A model generated the notes under the pieces. The model did no database searches, was not told the origin of the DNA, and worked only from the letters and a program-made list of their open reading frames with translations. Below, piece after piece: positions 1 to 11,384 of a stretch of DNA of 64,000 nucleotides. Numbering within the stretch: the stretch's first letter is position 1; each line of letters begins with the position of its first letter. A program made the translations under genes and the position numbers. The DNA lies in NCBI GenBank assembly GCA_014607495.2, contig CP053148.1, forward strand, positions 14,260,001-14,324,000, read 5' to 3'. This DNA is from Carposina sasakii (Eukaryota > Arthropoda > Insecta > Lepidoptera > Carposinidae).

Positions 1-139
1 CCGTGCCAGCGCTAAAAAAAATATTTATTAGGTTTTTTTCTGTGTTGAGATATATAATTAACGCTTGAAGGCAAGTCCTATACTTTATCTAATAGCGTAC
101 AAGTAAGGGTTGCATAGTACAAGACATGTAAAAACTTAC

Positions 140-249
140 GGTAAGTAGTTTCCTGAGGCCGTGGTAGGTTTGAATCATCGTTACTATACCCGTGGAAAGC
201 TCCCGATGAGTCGAACGTTCCACCACATGCTTCAGCGTTATCCATCGCC
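140..249 (-). CDS. Gigyf: GIGYF exon with the GTFDSSGAFHG motif (last exon in the window)
   Basis: TTTATATAG|GGCG and CTTACC|GTAAGT frame 110 bp encoding AMDNAEACGGTFDSSGAFHG, then YSNDDSNLPRPQETTY. GTFDSSGAF is one of the best conserved GIGYF motifs. The exon leaves in phase 1, and the next exon lies left of the window. Confidence 0.88.
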
Positions 250-3200
250 CTATATAAAGATGTGTAGTGTAATTTTATATTATACTTTTTCTTGTACATA
301 AAGTTGATATCATAATTTACTTCTCCTTGGGGCTAAGAACCTAACAACCTCTGTCTAGACTAAGAAGTACCTAACAATTATTTTACAAACAAAATCGAAA
401 TTTGCAGTGACCGAAATATTCCCATCGACGACAGCTAGGCTCCATGTTAGATACCCAGTGGCAAATATGTATTTATGTCCCATCCGTGTTATACTAAACT
501 TAAATTTGTACACAATAGGTACATAGTGGCACGAGATGGATAGAACGCGCATACTACTACCCGCATATTCCTCATATGTCAGATAGCTTTTCCGAAGGAT
601 AAATATGATGTTGTCTCTATCTTAACTAAGTTTTAGAGTAAGACAGCCTCAACTTTATCATATAGGCTATCTGGAAAAACCATCCCTTAATGAAAATGTA
701 TTTTAAATAGATTTTCATAGTAAATTCCGTACCATTCCGGCAAGTTATCCTCGTGGTTCTGCTGATCTCCCCATGGACGTCGGTTGGTATGCCACGTGTG
801 TTTCTCCTGGGTAGGCCTGTCGCCCCAGTCACGTTCTGATGAAGAATTTCATTCATTTATTTTATTTTGTACGGAAAACAGTGATATAGGAAACTGTACA
901 CTAATTATATGTATTCACTTATAAGCTGAGACTTGTTAAATGCTATCGAAATATGTAGTAACAATAATGGTGCAATGAAATGCAAACACTCTAACATTGC
1001 AACCGAAAATAACAACCAGGAAACCAGTTCAAACCAGTCACTGGTAACAGCATGCTTAAATTTAATTGGCGTTGAATTAAATAAATCAAAATAACTAATG
1101 TTGAGGAACTTATTCACTTGGGTCGCTGTTCTCACGAGGAAAGAGTTGTCTATAATTTATGTGGCATTGAGGGAGAAAAAACATACATACATACATGCAC
1201 ACTGCTATGCTCCCAAAAATGGGATAGCGAAAACTACTGTACCGCTACTAGATCTTACAGGTACGTTTAGCATAGCGACCCAACCATTTAGCATGTGAAT
1301 GATCAGTGACAAGTTGCTAGCTCATCGCCTGAGAGAACGCCCCCTTAATTCCTTAGTCGACTCATACGACATGAACGGAGAATTAATTTGGTAAGATTCC
1401 GAAATTCCGTATTTTTTAAACCTTGGTATTGATCGATGTTTACCAATAGCAACCACAAAACAAATATGTTTACATGTATAGCAGTCATCTCATCACTGCG
1501 AGCTTAGCAATTGCAACAAATTGTACGAGCGACAGCAAAGTTCGTTGAGTTGTCAAAGCATTTTCTCCAATAGGCAATCTTCATTTACCCCGTCCGTTAG
1601 TTGACGTAATGAATTCTAAATGCTATTGATAACATTTCGCTTACTTTACGGACTTCGCTCGTAAAATTGATACATTGTACCCATTTCAGCCATGAGAAGT
1701 CCAACGAACCTCCTCCAATAGGCCTCCCCAATGACCTCCACTGCGACCGGTCGGATACGGCTTGCATCCAGCAGATATCCGCAACCTGATATCGTCATTT
1801 TTTTGTGTGCATGTGCCACTAGTATTAAATAAAATTAGTGTAATCTATCTGAGTACAATAAACCAAACAGTAAAGAAAGTAATTTTCTGTGAGTAAAAAT
1901 TGTTATTGAAATACCCCCACAAAAAAATGACGACATCGACGTTCCGTTACACGTAAAATTTAAATTAAAAAACCCATTAAATAAAATACATTCGGCCACG
2001 GAGTTAATCGCAATATGTTGTTTCGACCTGTCTTCATAGTAATGCCATCCATTCGCACTACCGTTCGTCGAAGAAGTATTCTGTCGCAGCATAGTTTATC
2101 ACACTACATAATCGCACAAGCAATCTGTCGACTAACAGTTTGTCGTAACTACGTTCTTTCGAACCTCAATTCTTCGCACGTTTGTATTTCGAAGTTCAAC
2201 TACGGACTTGTAATTTTGTGTGATATGAAATTTTTTTTCAGACAATTATGCCACTTCCATTTGATTTCAATGAGAGATCATCACTATGAACTGTCAAAAA
2301 TGATAGCCGATACGGGGCAGATCGTCCACCTTGCTAATACTAACCCCATTTATCCTGTTGTTGTGTCGGCCGAGGCCTGGCGCCTTCCGCTGAACGCCAC
2401 TCGTCGCCTTCGTCTCGTGATGTTTGCCTCCAGTTGGTATTATTTCCTTTCCTGGTACTATAGATTATAAACGCATTACTAAGTTCATTATTTAATCGTG
2501 CTTAAAAAAAAAGATATTTTATAAACATACTAGACATTATAATATGTATAATTGACCCGGTGGCTTAGTGGTTATAGCGGCTGGCACGGTTTGCAGCGGT
2601 CGTGGGTTCGATTCCCACTCGGGTGAAGAACTTTTTCCATTTTCTTTATTAATAATTTTATAATGTTTAATATTAATCAGCACAAATATAATATAAGTTT
2701 AGTCTGCTTTCCAGATAGATATTATGTCAGTTACTTTTCACTACTATTATCTAATGATATTATGATCAATTTTAAGCTTACTCTATATTGAAATGGACCA
2801 ATAACTAATGACAAATATTCTTTATAAGCATAGTAATTAAGCAAATACATATATCATATTTGACTTTCGTAAACTCACAAATACCTGTTCCTAATTCCAA
2901 AAAAAAATATAATTGTTTCCCCTTAAAATAATTATTATTGGAAATAGGAACTGAGCATAAAAAGCTAACGTAATCAAAGTTGAGTAAAAAGTCATAAAGG
3001 CCTATAAGTCTATAAAAAACTAACATAAACACTAATAAAACAATGAAATTGCATAAACTTACTTTATTTAAAAAAATGTACCCTTCGTTAAAGATGGCCA
3101 CAAAAAACATATAATAAAATTGTAACGGATCTATGTTTGTGCACACTAATCGCGGAAACGGCTGAACCGATTTCGATGCAGTTTTCAGGAATATATTGCG

Positions 3201-6200
3201 ACAGGTCCCACTTAACATATAGGCTACTTTTTATCCCGGATAATTTCGACATTTTGTTTTTTCTGCAGTCCACGCGAACGGAGTCGCCGGCGTCCACTAG
3301 TATCAAATAAACATTAATATTAGGCCAACCGTGAACTATGTCTTACCCTGGCCTTGTTTTGCCAAACGTGGTTTGCATCCAAACTATTCCTAAACCTTAC
3401 CTTCTAAACAACTTATTGGGTGTCCATTCAGCTGGTTCGCTTGTGCTTCTCGACACCCCCGGAGACCCATTACTGCCTGTCCAAGGTCTGAGAGTAGACT
3501 CATCATCCGGGCCACCATAAGCAGAGTTCCTCGGACTGCTACCATAATACGAATTGTGCCCCCCCCTTAAAAAGGGGTAGGTAAACACATGCATAAAATT
3601 TTATAACAAATCTATTTCACAAGCCCGAATGACAGTGAGAACAAGCAACAATGTGAGTTTATTTATGTACATATTTGCTATGTGTGAAACGACCTGAAGA
3701 AAGTGTTAGTGTGGATAATATGAAATTAATTAATAATATGTATTTGCACAAGTACCAAATTTATGCTAATTTTATTACTAGCCCACTTAAAACATTATTA
3801 ATGAGATACACTATAAAATAATATTAATTCAGTTATCAATGTTTTAATGGGCTAGACAATAAAACGGCATTAAATTACTAACCTGACCGCTTGTGGTACC
3901 CTGACGAAGGGGGCCCGTGGCCGCCCCCTTCCATCGCCCATATTCATTCCCCTGGTCATACTCCTGCTTGTACCTCTAAACGGATTTCCACTGGGGCCAC
4001 CCCGCATATTATCTCGCTGCAAAATCATCAATAACTTTGATTGATGGACAGACACATACCTAAAGCCGAAATTACTGAGCGTGCGAGACTAAAATTTGGT
4101 ATACATGTGTTTCTGAAGAGAACTCAGGAAGGAAATGTGATTTATTTTACGGAGATGAAACCGCGGGCAATTGTAAGTTTCAGTATAATAAGTACATTAA
4201 AATTTATTAGTCAAGCACGGCGCAAACACTAGGCGTGAAGATTTTTGGTATTTCATCGAGGCACATATGAAAACGCTGCAGCAAAATGTGTTTCGTAACT
4301 CTACATTCCGACATTTCCCTTTCAACTTGAATCTCTGAATTACAGTAGTATATGTTACAAAATACCTACCATTCCATTATCAAAGTTTTGTAAAGCAAAT
4401 GGTTGCTTTCCCCGAGCCTGATATATCAGTTCTATGTTCTTCAACTCAACCGGGGGCTCTGTAGATGTATCAAACAGTGCAAGCATTTCTTCTCGACCGT
4501 ACCTATGTACAAAATAAGAATATTAGATACTGATGAATCCTATACTTAGCAGGTAGTATCTTATCTATATAAGCAACCACCGAGGGATTGTGACCCTTCT
4601 TTCGCAGTCCCCGGAGAATAAAATGCTAATTGCAAAAATGCAATTTTACAGGAAAAATAAAAAGCATATTTATTGAAATAACTCAAGTTACGTAACTTAG
4701 GAACTTGGGAGATGGTTTCAATTATGGCAAATTTTTTATGTTATCTTTGTTATTAGTTTATATATTTATTTAAGTACACAGAATTTTAGATTTTTAATAA
4801 AATCAATAATAGACAACTTTTTAAAAGTATGAGTATTGCTAACATGTTATTATCATTTTATTCTGGTTCAAACTCAGTTAATATAATATCAAAACAAAAT
4901 CAGTTAGTATAATACTTATACTGGGTGTAAAAAGACAACTTTGTTCTTTTAATACCTTGTATTCTTTGTAACACCACGATCATTTTTTTCTATGGAAGCA
5001 CCCCACGAAGCAAACCACGGGTTTCCAAGATATTGTGGTCCAAAGTTACATTAATATTATCATTTTTTTTACATAAATCCATCTGAAATCGGTTAACAAA
5101 CATTTTTTTCAAAGATACCATGTCAAAATGTTATACTTATAATGTTAGTTTTGTAGGTACATTTGTACTTTGCGTATCAAACGAATACATTGCTTGCAAT
5201 AAAATGACAATATTTTTTTGTCGTTTCCCAGGGTTGGTTCCATAGAAGAAAATGATCATAACCTTACAAAGAATACGAGGTATTAAGAAAACATTGTTGT
5301 CTTTTTACATCCTGTATACTCTTATCATTATATTCCGCTGTCTACGACTTTTACAGTAAATTCAATAACGTTATACTATCATTTTGTTCTCGTAAGTAAC
5401 CTAGATATTAGTATATGCTATAACAAGGTTTGATTTTTATTCAGGGGTTTTCAATTAAAATGCTTTATGACAATCATCTATTATTTTATTTCATCGTAAA
5501 AATTTCAAACATAGAATATTATGTCATGAAAATAAAGCCTCAGAAAACCTTAATAAAAAACTGTAGGAATTAATCACAATACTTTTCAGCTAGTATAATC
5601 TCTCAGAAAACCTCCCAGAAAAGAAACGTTTATAAAAAAGGCTCCCAGTTCCCGGCTGCCATACTATCCCGGACTATGGCAGCGGCCCGGGCCATGGTGT
5701 AGCACGGGGTGCAAAGAAAGAAGGGTTACGGGTAATGGCTGCCAAAACCAACTGACCTTGGATACATAAAGTCTCCAAATCCTTTAAGTGGAATTAGAAA
5801 AAATACGGTGGCATGTTCTTGGATTATCAGAAGTCCGAAGAGAAGGGGAGGACATCATAACTCTTGAATCAGGCCACTTATTCTACTTCAGAGAGGAGAG
5901 CACAAAGTCCCAGGTTACGCCATATATGCGCCAAAGTCGAAAAGCTCAGATGAATAGGTGTGTCGATATGTCGAAGGCCATACACCGCACCACTAAGACC
6001 CACTTCACTGTTGTCATGGGGAACTTCAACGCCAAAATGGGACAGCCGTGCGATGAATCGTGCTTGGGATCACATGGCTACGAGAGCAGAAACCAGAGGG
6101 GCCAAATGCTGATCAACTTCCTCAGCATGCAGAGGTTGTTCTGTTTAAATACCTTCTATCAGAAAAAGCCTCAAAGGAAAAGGACCTGGAGCCCCGGTGG

Positions 6201-9200
6201 TAGGACAGGTGGTGGTAGGATAAAAGGCAAATATTTAGGGATGTTTCAGTAATCAATCGGTCAACCGGAAGCGATCACCGACTTGTAAGGAGCGCCCTAA
6301 ATATCAACTTAAAACTTGAAAGGAGCCGCATGGTAAGGCAAGTTCTCCGTCTCAATTTGCCCCAAGCAAGACATGATGTGTTCCAATTAGAATTGAAAAA
6401 TTGATTTGCTATTCTGGAGACCCCGGCAAGTGTTGAGGAGGACTTATGAGGAATAATTGGGGTTTTAAGCGAAGTGGAACGAGGCACATTCGGATAAGGC
6501 GACCAAATAAGAAGTCCAAACATTCTAGCGAGACTTTGGGACTGATGCGACTTAAACGGGAAACACCAGAGGATGCTTCGACAGATCCCCAGTCGCTCAA
6601 TAAAAAGATCGGAAGCATGGTGAGACGCGACCTCCGAAGCTGGAACACTCACCTCGTTAAGGAGGCGATTGAGAAAACTCGGGGGTCGAAAGTCTTTACC
6701 AAGGCACTAGGAAGAACTCACATGACAGAGCTTCGAACCTCGAATGGCCAAACCGTGACATCAGCTCTAGAAATTCTGGCCGAAATGGAGGACTTCTTTG
6801 GAAATCTGTACACCTCACATGCATCGAAGCCTCCACCCGATGCGAGCGACCCCAGAGCTCTACTTTCCAGCCACTTTACGGACGATCTCCCAGACAATTT
6901 ACGAAATCGGGGCGGCTCCCAGGCACCTTAAGAATGGAAAGGCTTCCGGGGAATACAGAGTGGCCTTAACGCTGGGGGAAAACCATTTCATGAAGAGCTC
7001 AAAAAGTTATTTAACTCCGTCCTGGCCAATGGTCGAGGGCGTGGAGCAGAGATGTAGTTGCATTGTTTTGGTTTTTCAAGAAGGGAGACAAAACCCCTGA
7101 TCACATCCACATTGTACGGCAGGTTATACAGAGGTCGAAGGAGTATAACCAACCGCTGTGTATGGCTTTTGTGGACTACGAAATTTCGACTCCATCCGAT
7201 CTAACTACTCCGAGGTGTCAGACATGGTGATGTCAAATCCCCAAAACTCTTCACCAACGCGCTTGGGGACATCTTCAAGACGCTACAGACAGTGGTATGG
7301 ACTAGGCGTCAACGTCAAATTTCATGCATCTCCGCTATGCCGACGATATTATCTTAATGGCTGAATCATTGCAGGACCTGCAAAAAATACTGTCTAGTCT
7401 CAATGCTGCCTCGATGCGTGTGTGACTCGGGATGAACCTGGACAAGACCAAGGTAATGTTCAATCGGCACATCATCCCTAAGTCGGTATCCGTCGAAGGT
7501 GTAGACCTAGAAGTTGTTCAGCAGTATTTATACCTTGGGCAAATATTGCAGTTGGGTAATTTCAAGGAGAAGTCTCCAGAGGAGTGCATCTAGGGTAGCT
7601 AGCGCTTGGGAAGTTGCATCATATCTTTGATCCTTGTCACAATGCCTTAAGACCAAGGTGTTCGATCAGTGCGTTCTGCCAGCCATGACCTATGGAGCCG
7701 AGATGTGGAGCCTGGTCAATAATCAATATAAAAGGCTCGGGATCTCGCTAATGGACAAAGTCCGAACGAGATTATCCGGCAAAAGACCAAGGTGACAGGT
7801 AGTCAAATCTAGCAGACTGAAGTGGCAGTGGGCGGGTAACATCTGTCGTAGAACCGTCGGAGTAAGCGGGTTCTCGAATGAAGACCGCGCCTCGGCAAGC
7901 GTAGCGTTGGACGACCTCCGGCCAGATGGACCGATGACTTTAAGAGGGCGGCTGGCAGTGACTTGATGTGCAAAAACGGGAGATTGAGCAGTGTGGGGAA
8001 AGCCTACATTCAGCAGTGGACTGCAATAGGCTGACGACGCCTGCTTTATGCTAATATTGCTTACTCTCATCAGCCTATCTCATCTTAGAATACGTTTTTT
8101 GCCAATAAACCACTACAAATTAATAAAATGCACTTAGACAAAAAAAATATGTTCACGCCACGTCGTATCTAATAGCAATGATTAAAAAAATAAACATCAC
8201 ATGTTAGGTCATGCGCCGGTGTATACCTGCTATCTCTTGCATACAGTGACATAAATCACCACGGCAGAGAGAAACAACAACAAATTTTGTTGTTCGACGC
8301 GATTATTTATGTTTTGCCAAGATTGTAATAGCGAAAAACCTTACCTATTCCTGAACGAGAATAAAATGATAAATGCGTATATCATAGATCCTGCGATTAT
8401 TTCGCACGAGAATAAATTGATAACCACATGTATTATACAAGTCTAGGAAAGTTATTTTGCTACTATAATATTTGTTTTCGTGTATATCGAGATATATGAA
8501 AAAACGGTGAATAAGATCACATTTTTTGTAACTGTGGGTCCACAAGAAAAGTCTGAAAAAAATTGAGTAGATGTATTAGCACCTCAGGATGACGAATTTG
8601 CAATAACATTAAAACTATGATAATAGACATTTAGCATTGTATTCCCCGGAGACGGCGCTTTGACTATGTAAAAAACCTATATCTATAATTATCTATACAT
8701 ATAATAAAAATGTAACGGATCGCTGTCTGTACATGGAAGATATATGAGAAAAAATATTATAGGAGACCTTTATCAACGTAATAATACCCAAAACGATGAT
8801 TTTTTGAATTTTTGTCTGTTTGTAGGTTTGTCTGTGCGTTTGTGCACGCTAATCTCAGATACGGCTGAACCGATTTCGATGCAGTTTTCAGGAATATATT
8901 GTGACAGGTCCCACTTAACATATAGGCTACTTTTTATCCGGGGAAAATGTTTTTTCCCTGATAATTTCGACATTTTGTTTTTTCTGTAGTCCACGCGGAC
9001 GGAGTCGCGGGCGTCCACTAGTAACAAATAAATTACCAAAATATTGGTTGTCAGCGATATCAAAAATAACAGGTAATAATGTATTCAACAAACATCTTAT
9101 AACATACCGAAGTTTGGAAAGATTTAGTTTCTGTTGTTGTATAGTTTCCGTGTCGCATGCGCTGGCACCCGCAGGACCAGGGGAATTGGCATATGTGTTT

Positions 9201-9373
9201 CCACCAGAGGAGCCCGCGACCGCGGCAGCGCTGGCGGTACCCGCAGCAACGGGGGAACTTTGTATGTTCTGATTACTCAGTGAAGACCCTGGTCTGCCTG
9301 AACCTCTGGGTTCCGGAGCCAGGTTGCGCAGCCATTCAGGTCCAAACTTGATTGGATTGCTACGATCTCCCAT
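140..9373 (-). CDS. Gigyf: GIGYF (GRB10-interacting GYF protein), N-terminal part, 7 exons; gene runs off the left edge
   Basis: GIGYF proteins are cytoplasmic mRNA-repression scaffolds that recruit the cap-binding protein 4EHP and bind proline-rich partners through a GYF domain. The coding exons on the minus strand are 9373-9108, 4502-4370, 4016-3883, 3565-3401, 2451-2345, 835-733 and 249-140. All have AG/GT borders and phases that join without a break, giving 339 codons plus one base. The product starts MGDRSNPIKFGPEWLRNLA. It then has an Ala/Gly/Ser-rich stretch, YGREEMLALF, an Arg/Gly-rich part, a DEWRS...WG segment, a DNLPEW end and GTFDSSGAFHG. FGPEWLR, YGREEMLAL, LPEW and GTFDSSGAF are family signatures. 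The GYF domain is not reached. Introns hold an RTE LINE, Helitron and MITE copies. Identification rests on recalled family motifs. Confidence 0.9.
251..732. other. GIGYF intron, nothing else recognised
   Basis: AT-rich intronic sequence between the LPEW exon and the GTFDSSGAF exon. No repeat signature or further exon is seen. Confidence 0.6.
733..835 (-). CDS. Gigyf: GIGYF exon ending in DNLPEW
   Basis: CTTCATCAG|AACG and GGAATG|GTACGG frame 103 bp. With the split first codon it reads ERDWGDRPTQEKHTWHTNR, then RPWGDQQNHEDNLPEW; the Trp codon is completed by the next exon. LPEW is the conserved peptide just before the GTFDSSGAF block in the family. Confidence 0.82.
1183..1390 (-). repeat. remnant of an interspersed (LINE-like) repeat tail
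   Basis: A (catacata) run is followed by sequence sharing 'caagttgctagctcatcgcc' and 'gtcgactcatacgacatgaacgg' with the flanks of the inverted repeat at 16.63-16.87 kb and with 36.0 kb. The simple-sequence end suggests a LINE 3' tail in reverse. It lies in a GIGYF intron. Confidence 0.4.
1684..1800 (-). repeat. RTE-type LINE 3' tail fragment
   Basis: Reverse complement of the C-terminal end of the lepidopteran RTE ORF. The stretch with 'ccactgcgaccggtcgg' and 'gcatccagcagatatccg' matches the fragment at 39.78-39.93 kb, which decodes as ...GRPPARW...SDRSEWK...YVQQWT. Confidence 0.55.
2345..2451 (-). CDS. Gigyf: GIGYF exon with the DEWRS segment
   Basis: A GTACCAG|G acceptor and a TGGG|GTTAGT donor frame 107 bp encoding RKGNNTNWRQTSRDEGDEWR, then an Ala/Pro/Gln stretch and DKWG. 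The repeated Trp-Arg content (NWRQ, EWRS) resembles the 'GGWR' region of vertebrate GIGYF. It enters in phase 2 and leaves in phase 1. It was too short to stand out as an ORF and was found by following the splice phases. Confidence 0.78.
2554..2625 (+). repeat. tRNA-like sequence (tRNA-derived SINE or tRNA relic)
   Basis: It has a good A box (TGGCTTAGTGGTTATAGC) and a perfect B box (GGTTCGATTCC). The T arm is GTGGG/CCCAC, and six bases of acceptor stem pair (ACCCGG with TCGGGT). The anticodon arm is wrong: GCTG/CAGC leaves a ten-base loop. A working tRNA is therefore unlikely. It lies in a GIGYF intron, just right of the DEWRS exon. Confidence 0.55.
3061..3110 (+). mobile_element. end fragment of MITE family B
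   Basis: 'acccttcgttaaagatggcc' followed by 'acaaaaaacat' matches the right end of the complete copy at 63250-63634. A Helitron-like copy abuts it directly at 3111. Confidence 0.5.
3111..3299 (+). mobile_element. non-autonomous Helitron-like copy, internally deleted
   Basis: Starts ATAATAAAATTGTAACGGAT and ends GGCGTCCACTAGT. Other copies occur at 8.7, 11.7, 17.1, 36.6, 41.6, 43.9 and 48.3 kb. The 3' end shows a GGACG...CGTCC stem just before CTAG followed by T, as expected for Helitrons inserted between A and T. The first 200 bases of the full form are missing. Confidence 0.6.
3401..3565 (-). CDS. Gigyf: GIGYF exon, Ser/Gly-rich
   Basis: The 165-bp exon starts after TTTTTAAG and ends at TTTAGAAG|GTAAGG. 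It encodes GGHNSYYGSSPRNSAYG, then DDESTLRPWTGSNGSPGVSR and SEPAEWTPNKLFRR. It is entered in phase 2 and left in phase 2. The phase chain into and out of it is exact, which supports both borders. The acceptor sits at an unusual run of eight G. Confidence 0.8.
3883..4016 (-). CDS. Gigyf: GIGYF exon, Arg/Gly-rich
   Basis: TTTTGCAG|CGA and GTCAG|GTTAGT border a 134-bp exon, entered in phase 0 and left in phase 2. It encodes RDNMRGGPSGNPFRG... and ...GDGRGRPRAPF, a basic low-complexity segment like the RGRG region of GIGYF proteins. The last third (APFVRVPQAV) looks less family-like than an alternative frame, but only the chosen frame joins both neighbours, so I keep it. Confidence 0.75.
4370..4502 (-). 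CDS. Gigyf: GIGYF exon with the 4EHP-binding motif
   Basis: The acceptor TACATAG|G and donor ATG|GTAGGT frame a 133-bp exon. Joined to the previous exon it reads LSKLRYGREEMLALF, followed by PVELKNIELIYQARGKQPFA. YGREEMLAL is the heart of the 4EHP-binding site in GIGYF proteins. The codon for the residue before the motif Tyr is split across the intron. The exon ends in phase 0 (...FDNGM). Confidence 0.88.
4919..5316. mobile_element. MITE family C (TACTGGGTG / TACAGGATG ends)
   Basis: The left end TACTGGGTGTAAAAAGACAA and the reverse of the right end TACAGGATGTAAAAAGACAA form inverted repeats of about 80 bp. These include TATTCTTTGTAA and a GATCATTT...TATGGAA block. The interior is AT-rich without an ORF. 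A TA target duplication is built into the ends. Confidence 0.7.
5640..8045 (+). mobile_element. decayed RTE-type LINE (endonuclease + reverse transcriptase)
   Basis: A non-LTR retrotransposon remnant lying antisense in a GIGYF intron. The endonuclease part (5785-6250) reads ...LEKIRWHVLGLSEVRREGED, then THFTVVMGNFNAKMG. A linker with STDPQSLNKKIGSMVRRDLR and IEKTRGSKVFTKALGRTHMT follows. The RT core is broken; GVRHGDVKSPKLF (about 7.21-7.26 kb) and LRYADDIILMAESLQDL (7.33-7.38 kb, the YADD catalytic box) are readable in different frames. The C-terminus has LKWQWAGNICRRT and ends ...AYIQQWTAIG before 8040. At least five frameshifts and several stops make it dead. The motif set matches lepidopteran RTE elements. 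Confidence 0.85.
8046..8691. other. intronic AT-rich stretch, nothing recognised
   Basis: Sequence between the RTE wreck and the Helitron copy inside the first GIGYF coding intron. It contains no clear ORF, repeat terminus or RNA gene. Confidence 0.5.
8692..9021 (+). mobile_element. non-autonomous Helitron-like element, full copy
   Basis: Begins A|TCTATACATATAATAAAAAT and ends GGGCGTCCACTAG|T. It carries the shared internal blocks 'gtaacggatcgctgtctgta', 'caggtcccacttaacatata' and 'ggataatttcgacatt'. The TC...CTAG termini, the A/T insertion point and the subterminal stem fit Helitrons (Lep1-like). It ends only 87 bp from the GIGYF start-codon exon. Confidence 0.7.
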
Positions 9374-9426
9374 TTCGCAATTTCGTTACGTAGATTGTGG
9401 TGACAACTTGATAAAACAGACAGCAG
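9108..9426 (-). CDS. Gigyf: GIGYF exon with start codon (coding 9373-9108, 5'UTR 9426-9374)
   Basis: The ATG at 9373-9371 opens MGDRSNPIKFGPEWLRNLA, the conserved N-terminus of GIGYF. A run of T then CAG precedes 9426, so this exon begins in the 5'UTR and at least one non-coding exon lies upstream. The exon ends in KLNLSKLR at a CG|GTATGT donor, phase 2. The middle is Ala/Ser/Gly/Pro-rich and probably disordered. The following intron is about 4.6 kb and contains an RTE LINE in antisense, a Helitron copy and a MITE. Confidence 0.88.
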
Positions 9427-11384
9427 CTGAAAAAAATATTTCAAAAATCAGGGCAATGTTGGTGGGTATTGTTGCGGGTACACATACAACTCCAGACGGT
9501 GGAATGCGTGAACAACGGCCGCTTTCGCGTAGGAACGTCAACGCAAAAATAACAATGTGGCAAATTCACAATCACAGTCAAATCGATGGTAAACAGTTAG
9601 TTAGTGTTCAAGAAACCAATCATAGTAAAATAAATGGGTTATGCAAGTAATAAAATAATTATATTCATTAGTGAGTCTCAAAAATTAGAGCACTAAACAT
9701 TTATACACATTGGTGTCACAGCAGAGAAAAAAGTTGTGAAAAAGTAAAAATTAATTGAATTAATTCTACTAGGTGAGAAAATAGTTACTATGTATGTATA
9801 GGTATATCTCCATTATAAAGAAAACATACAAAAAAACGTAACTAGAAATAAATCACACACACACCAAAGACTCTACTGGACCAAACTTTCGAGAGACAAT
9901 AACAAATACATTGCATATTTCGCAGAAGTTAAAAATAAACATAACTCTAGAGATAAATAAACTGACCACTATTGATCTTATTAACTTACAATGTCTCCAT
10001 ATACAGAATACAGACAAGGTATATGTATAAGTTTCATGAAATTGAGGAAATAGTCCATGTTACCTTCTCCCTCATAATTCTCACTTTATTTAGCATATCC
10101 TATTTGTCACTTACAATATAACATGTTATTTCAGATCCCAGATATTGAGTACAGAATTAGTTGGATAATTGTGCTATTGTTATCATACAAAAACATTATA
10201 GACATAACACAGATCGCTTCAGCTGGAGTTCTTAGAAACAAATCTTAGTTGTATACCTATATGAAGAAGAAAAAATACAAAACAGTCAGATACAGGTATT
10301 TCCTCACATGAATCCATAACTCGCATAAGTAACTATGCAATAATAAGCAAGATAATGGAATACAAAAAAATATATATGAACAAGTTTTAAATTCAGAAAA
10401 CAGAAACAAGGGTTGTTACTTTGAGGGCAAATTGTTTGATCAGTAGTTAAGTATACAACTTAGGGATATTTTAGTTAAAATACGACAAATACAAATATAA
10501 TCGATGTCTTGACTAATAGTGAGTTTATGACTGATCAAACAACATGCCCTAAGATACTTATTATTGTTAGGCAAAGATAATAAACATTCGCACTAGGGCC
10601 AAAAACACTTTAAATTTACAAATATTTTTTAAATTAGAAAGTATAGCAGAGTAACATAAAATTAGATATTGTAGAATTATCTGGGTCAGTAAAAAATTTA
10701 CATTTTAGAGGCTTGTTGCAGATTATAAAATAATGAGTAGAAGCTATAGATAACACAAAAAATACACATTTATTTCAAATATAATATGCCTTTTATTGCA
10801 GAAAATATAAAAACATGAGTAATACTATAAATACTTATTGATGCCTTTTGTCCATCCTGAATTCACTTATATCGTTTTTTTTTTCAACATAATAATTAGA
10901 AATGTATGCATATCACTTTTAAATTACAGTATCATTAGAGTTTTTAGGACATTTTTGTCAATATTGCATGTTTGCAGCTAGGATATAGCTGTGCAATTCA
11001 ATTCATATTAATACAATTTGTTACCAATATCATAGTAACTATTCCAGCCTTACTCCAAATTCATGTAATGCAAGTTGACATACACTCCATATTATGTTTT
11101 GGTGTCAACTCTTTGCTTCAATGTGAATGTGTATCTCTGGTCTGACCTTAAGTTTGGCAGTAAGGCTCGCCAACCTTTACATAGCCAAGTGACTATTTGA
11201 ATTTACTACCTCATGATTTACATAATAACTTGCCATCGGAGTAAGACAGCTAGACTATAATTTAACAAAAGCCTCATATGAATTTCATATCACTTCACTG
11301 TGTATAATTATTTCAAGTAAAGTAAGTGCTACAATAGCAAAAAAATAATCAATATGTTTGACCTACTTTGCAATATACCTACAT
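9427..11384. other. putative GIGYF 5'UTR intron, AT-rich, no gene
   Basis: Upstream of the start-codon exon. Very AT-rich, with no repeat termini or coding signal recognised. Confidence 0.5.

Noticed and set aside
2015..2470. 151-codon plus-strand ORF
   Set aside because: Overlaps the GIGYF exon at 2345-2451 on the opposite strand; only the antisense reading gives family motifs and matching splice phases.
2554..2625. Functional tRNA gene
   Set aside because: The anticodon stem cannot close on a seven-base loop and the acceptor stem has an end mismatch.
6275..6652. Minus-strand ORFs over the RTE region
   Set aside because: Shadows of the LINE linker region; the plus strand reads RTE motifs.
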